From Phocoena phocoena (Eukaryota; Chordata; Mammalia; Artiodactyla; Phocoenidae), in assembly GCF_963924675.1 (NCBI RefSeq), contig NC_089221.1, forward strand, positions 6,879,851-6,943,850: DNA of 64,000 nucleotides, given 5' to 3'. The notes under the pieces were generated by a model. That model saw only the letters and a list, made by a program, of their open reading frames with translations. It was not told where the DNA came from and ran no database searches. Positions 23,020 to 33,726 of the stretch are shown here, piece after piece (within the stretch, counting starts at the first letter, position 1; each line of letters starts with the position of its first letter). A program made the translations under genes and the position numbers.

Positions 23020-23515
23020 TGAGAGCCCAGGACTTGGGGGCCGTCAGTCAAAGCCCGCCCTGGCCAGGCACAATAGTAGCTACTTGCACGAGTTATCTTA
23101 CAACAGGAGGTCCTTGTAAGGAACTCGGAACTAACCAGCTACCTACCACCAAGCAGAAGAATTCGGGAAAGGTCAAAAGGAGAGAGGAAACGCCAGTCCA
23201 TACGTCCTAGCAACCTCCCAGGATCCTTCTCTCTGGAATCCATCTTGGCTGACCGATGCGCATGCCACCAGGAAGGACCCTGAGTCAGAATGATTGGCCA
23301 GACAACCCGGAAACTTTCCCCATCACCATAAAACCCGAGACTGCGAGTCACGTGGAGAGCGATTCTCCTGGGTTCCCTTATCCTGCTGCTCTCTGCCGGG
23401 GCTCCCCTTCCCAATAAGGTGTCTTGCTTTGTCAGCACGTGTGTCTCCTCAGTTCATTTCCGAGTGTTAGACAAGAGCCTGCTCTCAGGCCCTGGAAGGG
23501 GTGCCCCTACCTGCA
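23020..23515 (+). mobile_element. Endogenous gammaretrovirus-like solo LTR
   Basis: About 496 bp shows U3-R-U5 architecture on the plus strand. It starts TGAGAGCCC (23020) and ends CCTGCA (23515). It contains an inverted CCAAT box ('tgattggcca', 23291-23300), a TATA-like 'cataaaac' (about 23327), a polyadenylation-like 'aataag' (23413-23418) and a GT-rich region after it ('gtgtctcctcagttcatttc'). Flanks 'atct' and 'actt' could be a mutated 4-bp target duplication. No internal retroviral genes adjoin, so it is a solo LTR left by recombination. Its promoter signals point rightward towards the CpG-rich stretch near 24.3 kb. Confidence 0.8.
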
Positions 23516-24152
23516 ACTTAAAGACGGACAACTCCCCTTTCCTGTATTGTTTCAAATGTTCACCTGGTCACCTTCTGAACGATGGCAGGTGACAGGTCTG
23601 TGGCCTGTGTTTGCAGAGTTACCGCTACCTTTGAAAAACTTTGAACATTTGAACATAGAGCTCAATAATCATCAGTTCTCCCTGTCAGGATAAATGTCTC
23701 TGAAATTGTTTCCCCAAAGCCTGCTCTCTTTTATCCCTACCTGGGGAAAGCATGAAAATGTTTGATTTCCAGGGGAAAGGAGAGTGCCTTGTAATGTTTT
23801 TATAGAACTTAGAGAAAGCAGAAGCAGCATTTATATGCCCTGAGACACGTTACAATCTCAAAGGGGAAAATTTACCATCACAAAAGCCATTTGTCTTTTT
23901 AAGTCAGCGGAGGGAAAATACCTGAATAGATTTCATTATTTTTTGGTATTACAAAATAGATGCTTTGTTCAGAAAGGATGAAATGTCTGGTTTTGATCAA
24001 AATTAATTATTTTTTCTTCTGTGTAATTTGTGATAATTACTGGTGAGTAACACTCTCTCTAAAATAAATTACTATAGGGCTGTGGAATAGTTCAATGGTA
24101 AAAAGTCAACTTGGTCTTTTCTCACTCCTTTCACTGCATCCTTCCATAGAAC
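23516..24152. other. Anonymous AT-rich sequence
   Basis: No gene or repeat was recognised. The stretch 23800-24060 contains homeodomain-like AT-rich words (ttaattattttttc, gtgataattactgg) and could be tested for conservation. Confidence 0.4.
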
Positions 24153-24213
24153 ATGTGTGGTGTGTGGTGTGTGGTGTGTGGTGCGTGTTTGGTGTGTGGT
24201 ATGGGGTGCGTGT
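24153..24213. repeat. (TGTGG)n minisatellite-like tract
   Basis: Repeated 'tgtgtgg' and 'tgtgtggtg' units with single changes cover about 60 bp. On the complement it gives the string 'ccacacacc', which explains the PHTTHHTPH residues in the 149-codon minus frame crossing it. Confidence 0.9.
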
Positions 24214-24239
24214 AAGCACTCTGACCTCTCGTGTAGATG

Positions 24240-24790
24240 AGCGCCCACAGGGACAGTCCTCTTTTGGGAATTTGCAAGTCAGGCTGCAGAGTCTGCGTTC
24301 CGTGCAGCGCAGTGGGAGCCCTGGGAGCCCTGGAGACCCCGCATGCCTTCGCCAGGAGCGCTAATGATTCAAAGACCTGACCGGAGCCAGACCTGCCTGG
24401 CGGCGCCCAGACGAGGCTGCTTGAAGCAGGGTGTGCGGGGGGCGTGGCGACCCCAGGGCGAACGCTGGCCCCCGCGAGCTCCTCCTCTTGAGCACCCGGG
24501 CTGTGAAGGACCCGTGGAGATGTCCTGGGCAGAGGAGGGCGACCTTCCAGCCCAGGGAAGGGGGCTGATTTTGCAGCCACTTATGGTGGGATGGGAACGA
24601 GGTGTTTTGTCTATTTTTGTTTGTTTGCCTCTGAGTGTTTAAACTTCTTTTGAGACGAAAGATGAAGCGGTGAGTAGGAGAGGTCCGGGGCTGAAGGCAG
24701 GCGTGCGCGAGGAGGGGAGGGGCTTTTGACCCTGGAAGCAAGTTTCCCAAACCGTCCACGCGCCCGCGTCGCCTGCCTCTGGCTGCCCTT
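24240..24790. promoter_or_regulatory. Small CpG-rich stretch, possible weak promoter
   Basis: Counting by eye, about 20 CpG sites fall between 24290 and 24545 and about 11 more between 24661 and 24790, in GC-rich DNA surrounded by CpG-poor sequence. A strong splice-donor-like word 'gcggtgagt' lies at 24667-24675 on the plus strand. No known repeat family explains the stretch. Three frames of 99 to 149 codons (24131-24580 -, 24343-24642 +, 24361-24759 -) exist only because stop codons are rare in GC-rich DNA; none is recognisable. It may be a promoter or first exon of a non-coding transcript, or only a small CpG island remnant. Confidence 0.4.
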
Positions 24791-24800
24791 TTTGCTGCTC

Positions 24801-25478
24801 CGTCTGTACTTTCACCAAGTCATCAATAACCCTGGTTAGGAGGCCTCCGGATACACCATTCTCCACCCAGCACAGGAGGTCCGGGGGCCCAGGGTGCAGA
24901 GAACAGCAGGAGGGCTTTGAAGGTCGGTGCAGGTCACTCTTTCCTCATGCGACGCCTGTATTTTGTCAGCAAACAGCAGGATCTGTGCATTTTCCATCAG
25001 CGAAATAATGCTGGTAACATCTCTCATCTTGAGAACGTAAAGTCACGTTGTATCAGTAGTTCTTTGCTGTCCTGCTTGTCATAGAAGATGCCCCCAAACC
25101 GCTACATTTGCACACTTCATGAGTAACAAAATGCCAGTGTGGTGTCTATGTTACTTGCATTGCAAGAAACAAATTCTAATTCACGTGACATTTTGAGCTG
25201 TTTTTGCCACCATCTTCTCAACTTGGAATTACCTTCTTCTCTACATGATTCATAAGTGCTCACCCAGCTCTGTGTTTGCAAACATTTCAGTCTTTGACTG
25301 CACTTTGAGAGCTCAGAGAAGTTAGTAATTGATAGAGTAGGAGAGACTGTTCCAGAACAAAGGCTTCTATTGCCAGGATGGTGGGAAAAAGTCTAATGAT
25401 GTTGCCCAACATAGGGTCTGAGGGAGAGAAAGAAAATTGCACTCAGTGTCATCACATAAGCTTCTGCCCATTTAAGGG
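24801..25478. other. Anonymous non-coding sequence
   Basis: No gene or repeat was recognised. Frames here are 63 to 75 codons and unremarkable. Confidence 0.45.
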
Positions 25479-25890
25479 TGTTGCCAAATGCAAGTTCATG
25501 TGCCAGACACACAGAGAGGCCAAACAATACTGAAATGTCAGAGAAAGGCTTATTGCAGGGCCCTCCAAGGAGACCAGTGGCTCATGCCTCCAAAAGCCCC
25601 AAAGTCTCCAGAGGGTTTCAGCAAAGCACTTTTAAAGGCCAGGTGAGGGAGGGGCGTGGTTAGTTGCTGCAAACTTCTTGGTGTCAAGAAGTTTGGAATC
25701 CTTGAAATCCTTTGTTCCTGCAGCTGTCCACGTATGTCAGGTGACGATGTTCCTGTAAACCTCCAATAAGACAAATGCGATTCTCTGTTCTGCAACTTTC
25801 TATCTCTGTAAGAATGGACTCTTAGAGGTCAGAGCACTGAGAATAAGCTATTCTGTATATTTCAGGCTACTGGCAACATTGTTTTACAAA
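25479..25890 (-). mobile_element. Endogenous retrovirus LTR, minus strand
   Basis: Read on the minus strand, a TATA-like TTTAAAAG (complement near 25630-25637) is followed about 80 bp later by AATAAG (complement at 25549-25554) and a U5 ending in GCATTTGGCAACA at 25479. This spacing is typical of retroviral LTRs. The left boundary is fairly clear, but the right boundary (about 25890, at 'acattgttttaca') is a guess. There is no internal retroviral sequence. Confidence 0.6.
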
Positions 25891-26057
25891 AGATGCAGAA
25901 CCAACATAACTAAGCACAGGCAACAGAGCACAAAGGTTAAAGTAAAAGGAATGGATCTCATATGAAGTCAGAGTTGTCCTTCTCTATTGCAAGGGGGCTC
26001 CTGTTCTTTTTCTGGGTCTCCATCTAGTCATGGGGCCCTGCCCTATATACCTGCTGA

Positions 26058-26583
26058 CTATGCTAGGAGAACAACGGCCCCCAAAGATGCCCAAATCCTA
26101 ATCCCTGGAACCTGCGACTATGTCACATTGCAGAAGGGGGATTAAGGTCACAGATGTGATTATGGTTGCTAGTTATCTGAATTAAGACAGAGAGGTTATC
26201 CTGGATTATCTGGGTGGGCTCAGTGTCAACATGAGGGTCGATAACAGTGGGAGTAGGAGACAGGAGGGTGGGGGAGACCGTGACCACAAAAGGTGGTCAC
26301 AGTGAGAAGGTATGAAAAGGACTTGACAAGCCATCGCTGGCCTTGAGGAAGGTGGAGGAGGGAGCCAGGAGCCAAGGAGAGTGGCAGCCTCTAGAAGCTG
26401 AACTGTACCATGAAACGGATCAGACCTGGCTCAGCAGGGTGGAACGCAGCCCCGAGAACCTTGATTTCAGTCCCATGAGACCTGTGTGAAGTTCCCGAAC
26501 TCCTGAACTGTAAGATAATGTTTGTGTTGTTTAAGCCGCTAAGTCTGTAGTCACTTGTCACGGCACTTTTGGGAAACTAGTGC
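26058..26583 (+). mobile_element. MaLR (MLT1-type) solo LTR
   Basis: Plus-strand order: 'caacggcccccaaagatgcc', 'caaatcctaatccctggaac', 'ttatctgggtgggctcagtg', 'aaccttgatttcagtcccat', 'gaactcctgaactgtaagat', 'tttgtgttgtttaagccgct' and 'cacggcacttttgggaaact'. These are the familiar landmarks of an MLT1-like LTR. The usual AATAAA is mutated to ATAATG. No internal sequence follows. Confidence 0.75.
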
Positions 26584-26639
26584 ACTATTCTCACTGTCCT
26601 GAGAGAATATGCGTTATTCTTTTGTTTTTGTTTTTTACA

Positions 26640-27255
26640 AGAAGGAGCCTCCCTGGCCCTGGCGCCCTGGTCTGCTGCTTTCCTGGCATGGCCGCCACTC
26701 CTGCAGCTGTCCTAGTTCCGAGCTCTCCACAGTCTCATCGGCTCCTCTCTAAACCAGGGGTTTGCATTTATGGGAGTGGTGACTGGAGCTCTCTCTGAGA
26801 CAAGCTGGGACCTGGGACCCTTTGCTGCCCTGCTACAGAGCTTGCACCTGGACAAACTTCTCCTAGAGCTGCAAAATTGGGGCAAATTCTGGACAAAAGA
26901 TACAAAAAGACCCAAAAAACCCCACAACTACCACTTCTGAAGAGCAGGGAGCACAAGCAAAGTGGTGGGAGCCATGGCAGGGCACTGTGTATGCCCCCAG
27001 CACTCAGCACCAACAAAGGGGTGGGCAAACACCTAAGCCACCCGTCCAGCCCGACCCCTGGACACACCCCTGCCCTCACCCCTATAAGGAACAAGTTTGC
27101 ACCCAATGCTGCCCCCCAGGAAGTGAGCAAGGGAAACTGTGACTTGTTTTCACTCCTTCCTGCAGCTGTAGGAGCCCCAGTAAAGCCTTGCCTGAATTTC
27201 TTGTCTGGCCTCTAGTCAATTGCTATGGCTTGGGGAAGGCCAAGAACCCTGGTCA
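26640..27255 (+). mobile_element. Endogenous retrovirus LTR, plus strand
   Basis: A promoter-like 'cctataagg' (27082-27090) is followed about 90 bp later by 'agtaaagccttgcc' (an AGTAAA polyadenylation variant at 27179-27184) and a U5-like 'tttcttgtctggcctctagt', 'ggggaaggccaagaaccctg', 'gtca'. This is a common layout for mammalian ERV LTRs. The 3' limit near 27255 is plausible; the 5' limit is uncertain. A 112-codon frame across it is incidental. Confidence 0.6.
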
Positions 27256-27260
27256 GTATC

Positions 27261-27743
27261 TCGACACTCAGAGTAACAGCTACTGTTTGCAATGGCTGCA
27301 CATCCTGGGCTGAGAACCCCCTCTGTCCCATACACCTGCAGATGGCATGGGTCAGCATGTCCCCACACCTGTCACCCCACTTGTCCTTCACCTGGTCTGG
27401 GGGGAGGAGGTTTCACTCACTTTCCACCAGGATGGAAGGGGTATACACTCACATAAACACATAAACCTTGTGTTTTAGAAAATATGCCTTTGGTGCGTTT
27501 CTTTATTCACTCATCCAGAAGTAGCTGTTGCCCCTCTGTTCTATTCTGGGCATGTGGGGATAGATAAGTGAGAAGATACAAGTCTAGTCTCAGGAGGCAG
27601 TGTCCCTACAGGATTTATAAGGTGCTTCGGCATTAATAAATGTGCGTGTTTTCAGTTGTTGAGGGTAACCATTCCTTTAATATGATCCTGAACTCTGTGA
27701 ATAGAGAACAATTTTCAAATAATTTCAAAGAAGGGCATTTGTT
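27261..27743. other. Anonymous sequence, possible faint L2 trace
   Basis: The words 'tttctttattcactcatcca' and 'tctattctgggcatgtgggg' near 27500-27560 faintly recall L2/MIR (ttcattcattcaacaaatat ... tgtgccagg). Nothing else was recognised. Confidence 0.35.
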
Positions 27744-27870
27744 CAGTGGATCTCAACAGAGATTCTGATTTATTTGTCCTGGAGTGGGGTCTGAGAATCA
27801 GCATTTCCTTTTTTTTTAAAGTCCTCCAAGGGATTCTAATGAGTGGCCTGAATTGGGAACTATTTGGGCT
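27744..27870 (+). mobile_element. MER5A-type non-autonomous hAT transposon fragment
   Basis: It begins 'cagtggatctcaacagagat' (MER5A starts cagtggttctcaa), then 'gagtggggtctgagaatcag', 'catttccttt', 'ctccaagggattctaatgag' and 'tgggaacta', in the MER5A order, with a T run in place of the usual 'taacaag'. The terminal inverted repeat is only recognisable at the left end. Confidence 0.7.
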
Positions 27871-29195
27871 GATTGAGCAATTTCCCACAGAAAACAATAG
27901 TGAGGTGCTGGACCAATTAAGGAAGGGCTGCAGGGATGCTGAATCTCTGGGAGTGAGAAGGGGAAGCGTAGGGATCTGCTTGGCTCTGCCAAGCTCTTTG
28001 CACCTGGAGACAGAGGCCACCCCAGCATGTGGACCAGGGTACCCTAAGCCAGGAGACATCAGGGCCCAGGGCTCTGCTCACTGGTTCAGACTTGGCGGTC
28101 CTGCTGTAGGTCCTGGTTACCACATATGCCCTGGCCGCTGGGGCTAGCCTCTCTTGTCTGGTCACTAGGCCACTGTCTAATTTGTTTCTCCAGCTATGCC
28201 ACAGAATATCACAGCCCTCCCTGTCCCCTCCAAAGCCCCCCCATCACCACCCCCTTTACACTCTGCCTTCTACCTTATATTCAGTTGCTCTCTGCAGAAG
28301 CCCTGCTTGACCCATGCTGTTCTCTTCATAGAGGTCGGAGTTATGACCTGGAGACTTAGTTCACTTTGGTAGATGTTTCTCCACCTTTCTGCTAGACTGC
28401 TGTCAAAGGACCCTGGACACCGGCCACACTCTCTTTGTCCCTGCTGTCAGACGGACACATTCTCCCCTTTGTCTGGGGCATCTCTCAGGCTCCTGGGCTG
28501 TCTTTCCAAGCTGCCTGCTCCTAGGACGTCCCTGGCTGCCCATCCAGGCCCTGACCAGTCGGGTCTTTGCGCTATGTCCCAGCCATCTCTGATGTGGCCT
28601 GCCCCACCAAGGCCCCTATGGGGTGACAAATCTACATCTTCACTAAGCACAGACTTTACTAAGGCAAAGGGGCAGCTCTGTGAACAGGTCCTGAGTCGGG
28701 AAGTATGGCTGAGAATGAAATGGGAAATATTGATTCTCAAGATAGAAAATGTTCTGGTACACAGGTGGCTTTCCATTCGTTGGAAGAACAGGAATTCAGC
28801 TCTCTAAAGGAAACCTTCAGGAAGACCAATTTAAACACAAGGAAAATCACCAGTACTTATGACAGATGCTTTATAAGCCTGGGATGAAACTTCTAGAAGG
28901 AAAGAGGATGCTGTGGCAGTTGAAATCCTCCAGTGCCAACTATGCAAATCCTGTGATCCCAGAGGAGCAGACAGAGGCAGAAGTGGTCCTTCTCCGTATC
29001 CCAGCAAATATCCCACTGTTCTCAGGGGTCATGCAGGCCTGGTTCAAACTAGTCCAAACACAATTCAGTTCTTAGTTCCCTGAAAGATGCCAGAGGCCCC
29101 TGCTCTGTATACAGTTAGGACACTTTATAATAGGCAGCCCTATGTTTCCAGTGAGCTAACACACCTGGGAGCTACTTGAATAATAGAAACATTTA
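27871..29195. other. Anonymous sequence, pyrimidine-rich in part
   Basis: Overlapping frames of 60 to 144 codons (longest 28373-28807, +) occur on both strands, none with a recognisable domain. 28170-28340 is C/T-rich and could hide an old L2 fragment. I see no convincing exon. Confidence 0.4.
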
Positions 29196-29582
29196 ATTTC
29201 ACAGTTCTCAAAGCCAGAAGCCCAAGATGAAGGTGTCAGCATTGTGTCTTCCAAGGGCTATGAGAGAGAATCTGGTCCATGACTCTCTCTCCTGACTTCT
29301 GGGGCTTTACTGGGAATCCTTGGCGATCCTTGACATGTAGAAGCATCACCCCATCTCCGCCTTCCTCTTCACATGTGTTTCCCTGTGACTGTGTCTGTCT
29401 CTGTGTCCAGATTTCCCCTTTATTATAAGGCACCAGTCATATTGAATTAGGAGACACCCTAATGTCTTTAATCTTAACTAATCACATCTGCAATGTTCCT
29501 ATTTCCAAATAAGATCACTTTCTGAGGTACTAGGGATACAACATATGAATATTTGGGGGGACACAATTGAACCCATAACACA
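29196..29582 (-). mobile_element. MaLR (MLT1-type) solo LTR, minus strand
   Basis: The plus strand shows the complement of an MLT1 LTR in reversed order: 'cagttctcaaagccagaagc', 'ccttcctcttcacatgtgtt', 'tattataaggcaccagtcat', 'ttaatcttaactaatcacat', 'ctatttccaaataagatcac' and 'ggggggacacaattgaaccc'. The 3' polyadenylation end is degraded. No internal MaLR sequence adjoins. Confidence 0.8.
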
Positions 29583-31382
29583 TGCCATCCTGCCACACTG
29601 ATCCCCTAGACCCAGTCCTTCCTCTAGGGGAGATGACTGAAAAGCCTCTGTCCCCTCCTGTTGACCAGATGTCCACAGTGCTGTTTACAAACCTGAGGAC
29701 ATTCCTGGGTCTCTGCTGAAGATGTCTCCAAAGTAGAGAAAACCAGGGGTGACATTTGGTTGTTCATCATTCCAGCAGAAGTGCAAGCTCAGGTTTAATG
29801 AACATTTCATCTATGACAGCTTTCCATTTAATTAAACAGGAGCTTTGCTGCTTCTTTATCTAAATTCAGACATCTCCACAGAAAAAGATTCTTCATAATC
29901 AATACTCAAAAGATGTTCCAAATATTACCCCAACTCAAAGATTAATTTCTACACTTCTATCAAAGATTCCTTGAAATAAGTTTACCAAACTCCGCTGAAG
30001 GGATGCTCACAAATGTGTCTTTCTGCCACAGTGGAAGGCACTGTTTGCCAAAATCTACGCAGTAGATGTTCAGCTGTAGAAAACCTGCCTGAGACATGAC
30101 TGAAGGCTGGGTAAATGTGTACAGAAATGCGTTCTATCTCATAAACACCTGCAATATTTTTCAGCCTGTTTTGATTCTGCATCTGCTTAACAAGGAATAG
30201 TGCAGGTGGCAGAAATACCCTGAATGGAGTGAAAACTTGACCAAGTTAATAGAAATATTCACAATAGAAAGCAATTTTAAAAAGAACATATCCCAAAGTT
30301 ACTGCAATCTACTATTTCCCTTGAAGCCAATTATATGATACTCTATCATGGAGACTTTATATTTGCAGAGTTATTCAAACAGAGGTTGGCCTTTCAGCGT
30401 TGTACTTGGGTCCAATTTGTTGCTGAAACTGGAAACTCTTTATAGCTGTAATTTAGTACAGGCCAGCTACATGTAATTTCAAACAAACAAACAAACAACC
30501 CCCCTCAATTAAAAACTATTGTAATTAGAGAATCTAATTGATATCAAAAAATGCATGTGTTTTTCCAACCAGCAGGCCTTGAGCAGCAGTAACGGTGTGG
30601 GTGCACCCATGTCAGAGGCAGACCTGCTCCCCAGCACTATCCCTGGGCTGCGTCCTTCTCAGGGGCTCCTCTCCACAGCCCGTCTCCCATCCCCGTGCCC
30701 CTGACAGAGCAACACTACCCTGGGCAAGGAGGCCAGTCCTTCAGAATCCCTGCGTCCACATCTGCACATGGAGATGATGCAGTCCTGTACCTCATGGGAC
30801 TCTCATGAGGAACAAACAGGGTAACTCGGGAGCAAGCATTCTGTAAGCCCCAAAGTCTCCTCCAGGACCCTCAGCTCCGTGTTCGCCCCCTGATGCAGCA
30901 CCCATCCCCATCCCTCCGCCCTGGGACCAGTTTTAGGTGGGAGCAGTGGAGCTGCTTGCATTTTTGGAAGCGCTATGACCTCTTCGTGACCTGCAAGCTT
31001 CCTTCCTCTACCATAAATGTATGTGCCACTAAGGAACTGTAGATAGCTCAGACAGACAGAAATAATAAGACATTTGGTTAAAACCAAACTACTTTCATCA
31101 TTCCAATAGCTTTGAATTTCAGTTCTTTCAAAACAGTACAGTAGAAACAAAAGAGTTATTGAGGATTGGGGGGGAAATTCTACAACTACTCTCTGATAAT
31201 CTTTTTCCTTCTTTAATATCTTCCTCAAAGAATTGTTGACCTCTGCTCTAGGATATGTAGCTGAAAGAATGGTCAAAGAGCTCTACCATTTCCTCTCTAA
31301 CACTGCAGAATCTAAACACTCCATATAAACATGAGTTAAATGTCTGCAGTTTACCTGAAATTTCATATCGAATGAAAATCAG
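29583..31382. other. Anonymous sequence with one 157-codon open frame
   Basis: A minus-strand frame at 30803-31276 encodes 157 residues, the longest frame in the window outside the L1s. I see no recognisable domain, and the local DNA shows no splice or promoter context. A short (AAAC)n run lies at 30481-30498 and may be the tail of an undetected retroelement. Confidence 0.4.
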
Positions 31383-31520
31383 AATGCACACAGTGGGCTC
31401 TGGGGTCTACCACGTGCGTTCACGTGCTGTACGGATTCCACCTACACCGCGGATGGGCTGTGTGCACCTGGGCAGGTTCCCGCCCTCTCTGTGCGTCTTC
31501 ATCTGAGGCTGAGGTCACTG
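31383..31520 (+). repeat. MIR SINE fragment
   Basis: The words 'cagtgggctctggggtctac', 'cggattccacctacaccgc', 'gggctgtgtgcacctgggca', 'ggttcccgccctctctgtgc' and 'gtcttcatctgaggctgagg' follow the MIR core (gactctggagccagactgcctgg, tgtgaccttgggcaagtt, cctctctgtgcctcagtttcctcatctg). Confidence 0.7.
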
Positions 31521-31694
31521 GGGTGAGTCCACGGGCCTGGAACTGTGGGGACCGGGTGGCCCACAGAACGCTCCCGGCGCTTATTCCCAGGGGTCAAGGA
31601 TGAGCTCCGGCGAACTCATCCCACCCACCTTGGGCTCCTGTTCCCGGTTCCTTATTAATCCTTAACTCACGGGACTTTCATTATTTGCCCACCT

Positions 31695-31830
31695 GTCTGG
31701 TCTCCTTTTGGGGACTCAGAGTTTCACGAGGGCGGGAGCCACGACTTTCTCCCGTTTGTCTCCACAATTATGTTGATGGAGAGGCGTCCGGCAAACGATT
31801 GTTGAGTGAATGAATGAGCGAGTGAATGAG
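31695..31830 (+). repeat. L2 LINE 3' end fragment
   Basis: The words 'agtttcacgagggcgggagc', 'cacgactttctcccgtttgt' and 'ggagaggcgtccggcaaacg', then 'ttgttgagtgaatgaatgag', resemble the L2 3' end (ctccttgagggcagggac, tgtcttgttcac, cctggcacatagtaggcgctca, tgttgaatgaatgaatga). Confidence 0.65.
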
Positions 31831-31840
31831 GTTCTATTCA

Positions 31841-32416
31841 TCAAAATGTCCAGTGGTTCTGTAACTGACCACAAACTCATGGACCTCACACGGAAAATCC
31901 CCCGCAGTCTGTCTGCACCCCACCTTAAAGACCAGGCTCCTCTAGGGATACGTACTGCGGCTTAGTCCTGAGACCACATGGGCTGTTCCTGCCTCCCAAA
32001 ACAGGCTTTGTGTTTTCTTACTTTTGATGATTCTTTCTTCTCCATTATCATGTACCTTCATCCAAAGCAGTCACTTAGAGTTGGTAAAACATGTGGAGCA
32101 AGCATAACTTAAGACTGGTTAAGTATATTTTGGAGAATTTATTTAAAAAATTATTTACACAGTTTCAGGAGCCGTAAATTAATGCATATTCCTAATCATG
32201 ATGAAATAAATATGGTTACATCTTGTTTGTAAGATTTTTAAATAAGTGCTCTAAATTGTTTTTGCCTCTTGTTCAAAATTAGTTGAAAAACTTTAAACAC
32301 AATATTCACAAAATGGAGAGCCAAAAAGATTTAGGTTTTAATTAATTGTACCTACTGAAAGCAAAATTTGCAAACAGAATAACAATGGAGTTTATTCTAC
32401 AAAAGCAAATGAGAAA
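31841..32416. other. Anonymous AT-rich sequence
   Basis: No gene or repeat was recognised before the Tigger1 left end. Confidence 0.45.
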
Positions 32417-32869
32417 TACAGGCAGACTTTGGAGATATTGTGGGTTCTGTTCCAGATCACCCCAATAAAGTGAATATTTCAATAAAGTGAATAACACAAA
32501 TTTTTGTTTTTCTTGTGCAAAAAAGTTATGTTTACACTATACTGTAGTCTATTGAGTGTGCAATAGCATTACATCTAAAAATGTACATACCTTAATTAAA
32601 AATTACTTTATTGCTAAAATATGCTAACCATTGTCCAAGGGTTTTGCTTCGATGTTGATGGCTGCTGGCTGATCAGGGTGGTGGTTGCTGAAGGTGGGGT
32701 GGCCGTGGGAATATTTTAAAATAAGACAACAGCGGAGTTTGCCTCATTGATTGGCTCTTCCTTTCATAAACAATTTCTCTGTAGCACACAATGTTATTTG
32801 ATAGCCTTTTACTCAGAGTAAAAATTCTTTCAAAATTGAAGTTAATCCTCTCAAACCCTGCTACTGCTG

Positions 32870-33617
32870 TATCAACTAAGTTTACATAATGTTCTGACTC
32901 CTTTTTGTCTATTCAACCATCTTAATACAGTAGCATCTTTACCAGGAGTAGATTCAATCTCAAGAAGAAACTTTCTTTGCTCTTCCCCATAAGAAGCGAC
33001 TCCTCATTGGTTAAAGTTTTATCATGAGATTGCAGCATTTCAGTCACATCTTCAGGCTCCACTTCTAATCTTAGTTCTCTTGCTGTTTGTACAACATCTG
33101 CAGTTACTTCCCCCACTGAAGTTTTGAACCCCTCAAAATCACCCATGAGGATTGGAAGCAACTTCTTCCAAACTCCTGTTCATGTTGATACTTGAACTTT
33201 TTCCTGTGAATCATGAACGTTCTTAATGGCATCTACAATGTTGAGTTCTTTCCAGAAGGTTTTCAACTTACTTTGCCCAGATCAGAATGAAGAATCACTA
33301 TCTCCACCAGCTACAGCCTTATGGAATGTATTTCTTAATTAATACTTGAATGTCAAAATTCCTTTTTGATCCATGGGCTACCCAATGAATGTTGTGTTGG
33401 CAGGCATGAAAGCAAGATTCATCTCATTGTACATCTCCATTAGAGCTCTTTGGTGACCAGGTACATTGTCAATGATCAGTAATATTTTGAAAGGAATCTT
33501 TATTTTTCTGAGCAGTAGGTCTCAGCAGTGGGCTTTAAATATTCAGTAACCATGTTATAAACAGATGTACTATCAACTACGATTTGTTGCTGCATTCATA
33601 GGACACAGACAGAGTAG
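32870..33617 (-). pseudogene. Tigger1 transposase, C-terminal part (broken)
   Basis: A recognisable stretch of the transposase is read from the minus strand at 32922-33161 (for example DFEGFKTSVGEVTADVVQ and EVEPEDVTEMLQSHDKTL). Frame breaks separate it from the rest of the DDE domain. The L1 insertion lies immediately upstream in transposase orientation, so the gene is cut in two. Confidence 0.8.
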
Positions 33618-33726
33618 ATTTAGCATAATTCTTTTTTCTTTTTTTTTTAATTTAAGAATTTTATTTACTTTTTTATACAGCAGGTTCTTATTAGTTATCC
33701 ATTTTATACATATCAGTGTATGTAAG

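Noticed and set aside
24131..24580. 149-codon minus-strand frame in the CpG-rich stretch
   Set aside because: GC-rich DNA has few stop codons. The frame runs through a TGTGG repeat (PHTTHHTPH) and has no family resemblance.
28373..28807. 144-codon plus-strand frame overlapped by frames on the other strand
   Set aside because: Compositional; no recognisable protein and no consistent coding signal on either strand.
30803..31276. 157-codon minus-strand open frame
   Set aside because: No recognisable domain, no promoter or splice context, and its length is not surprising for one of many frames in 64 kb.
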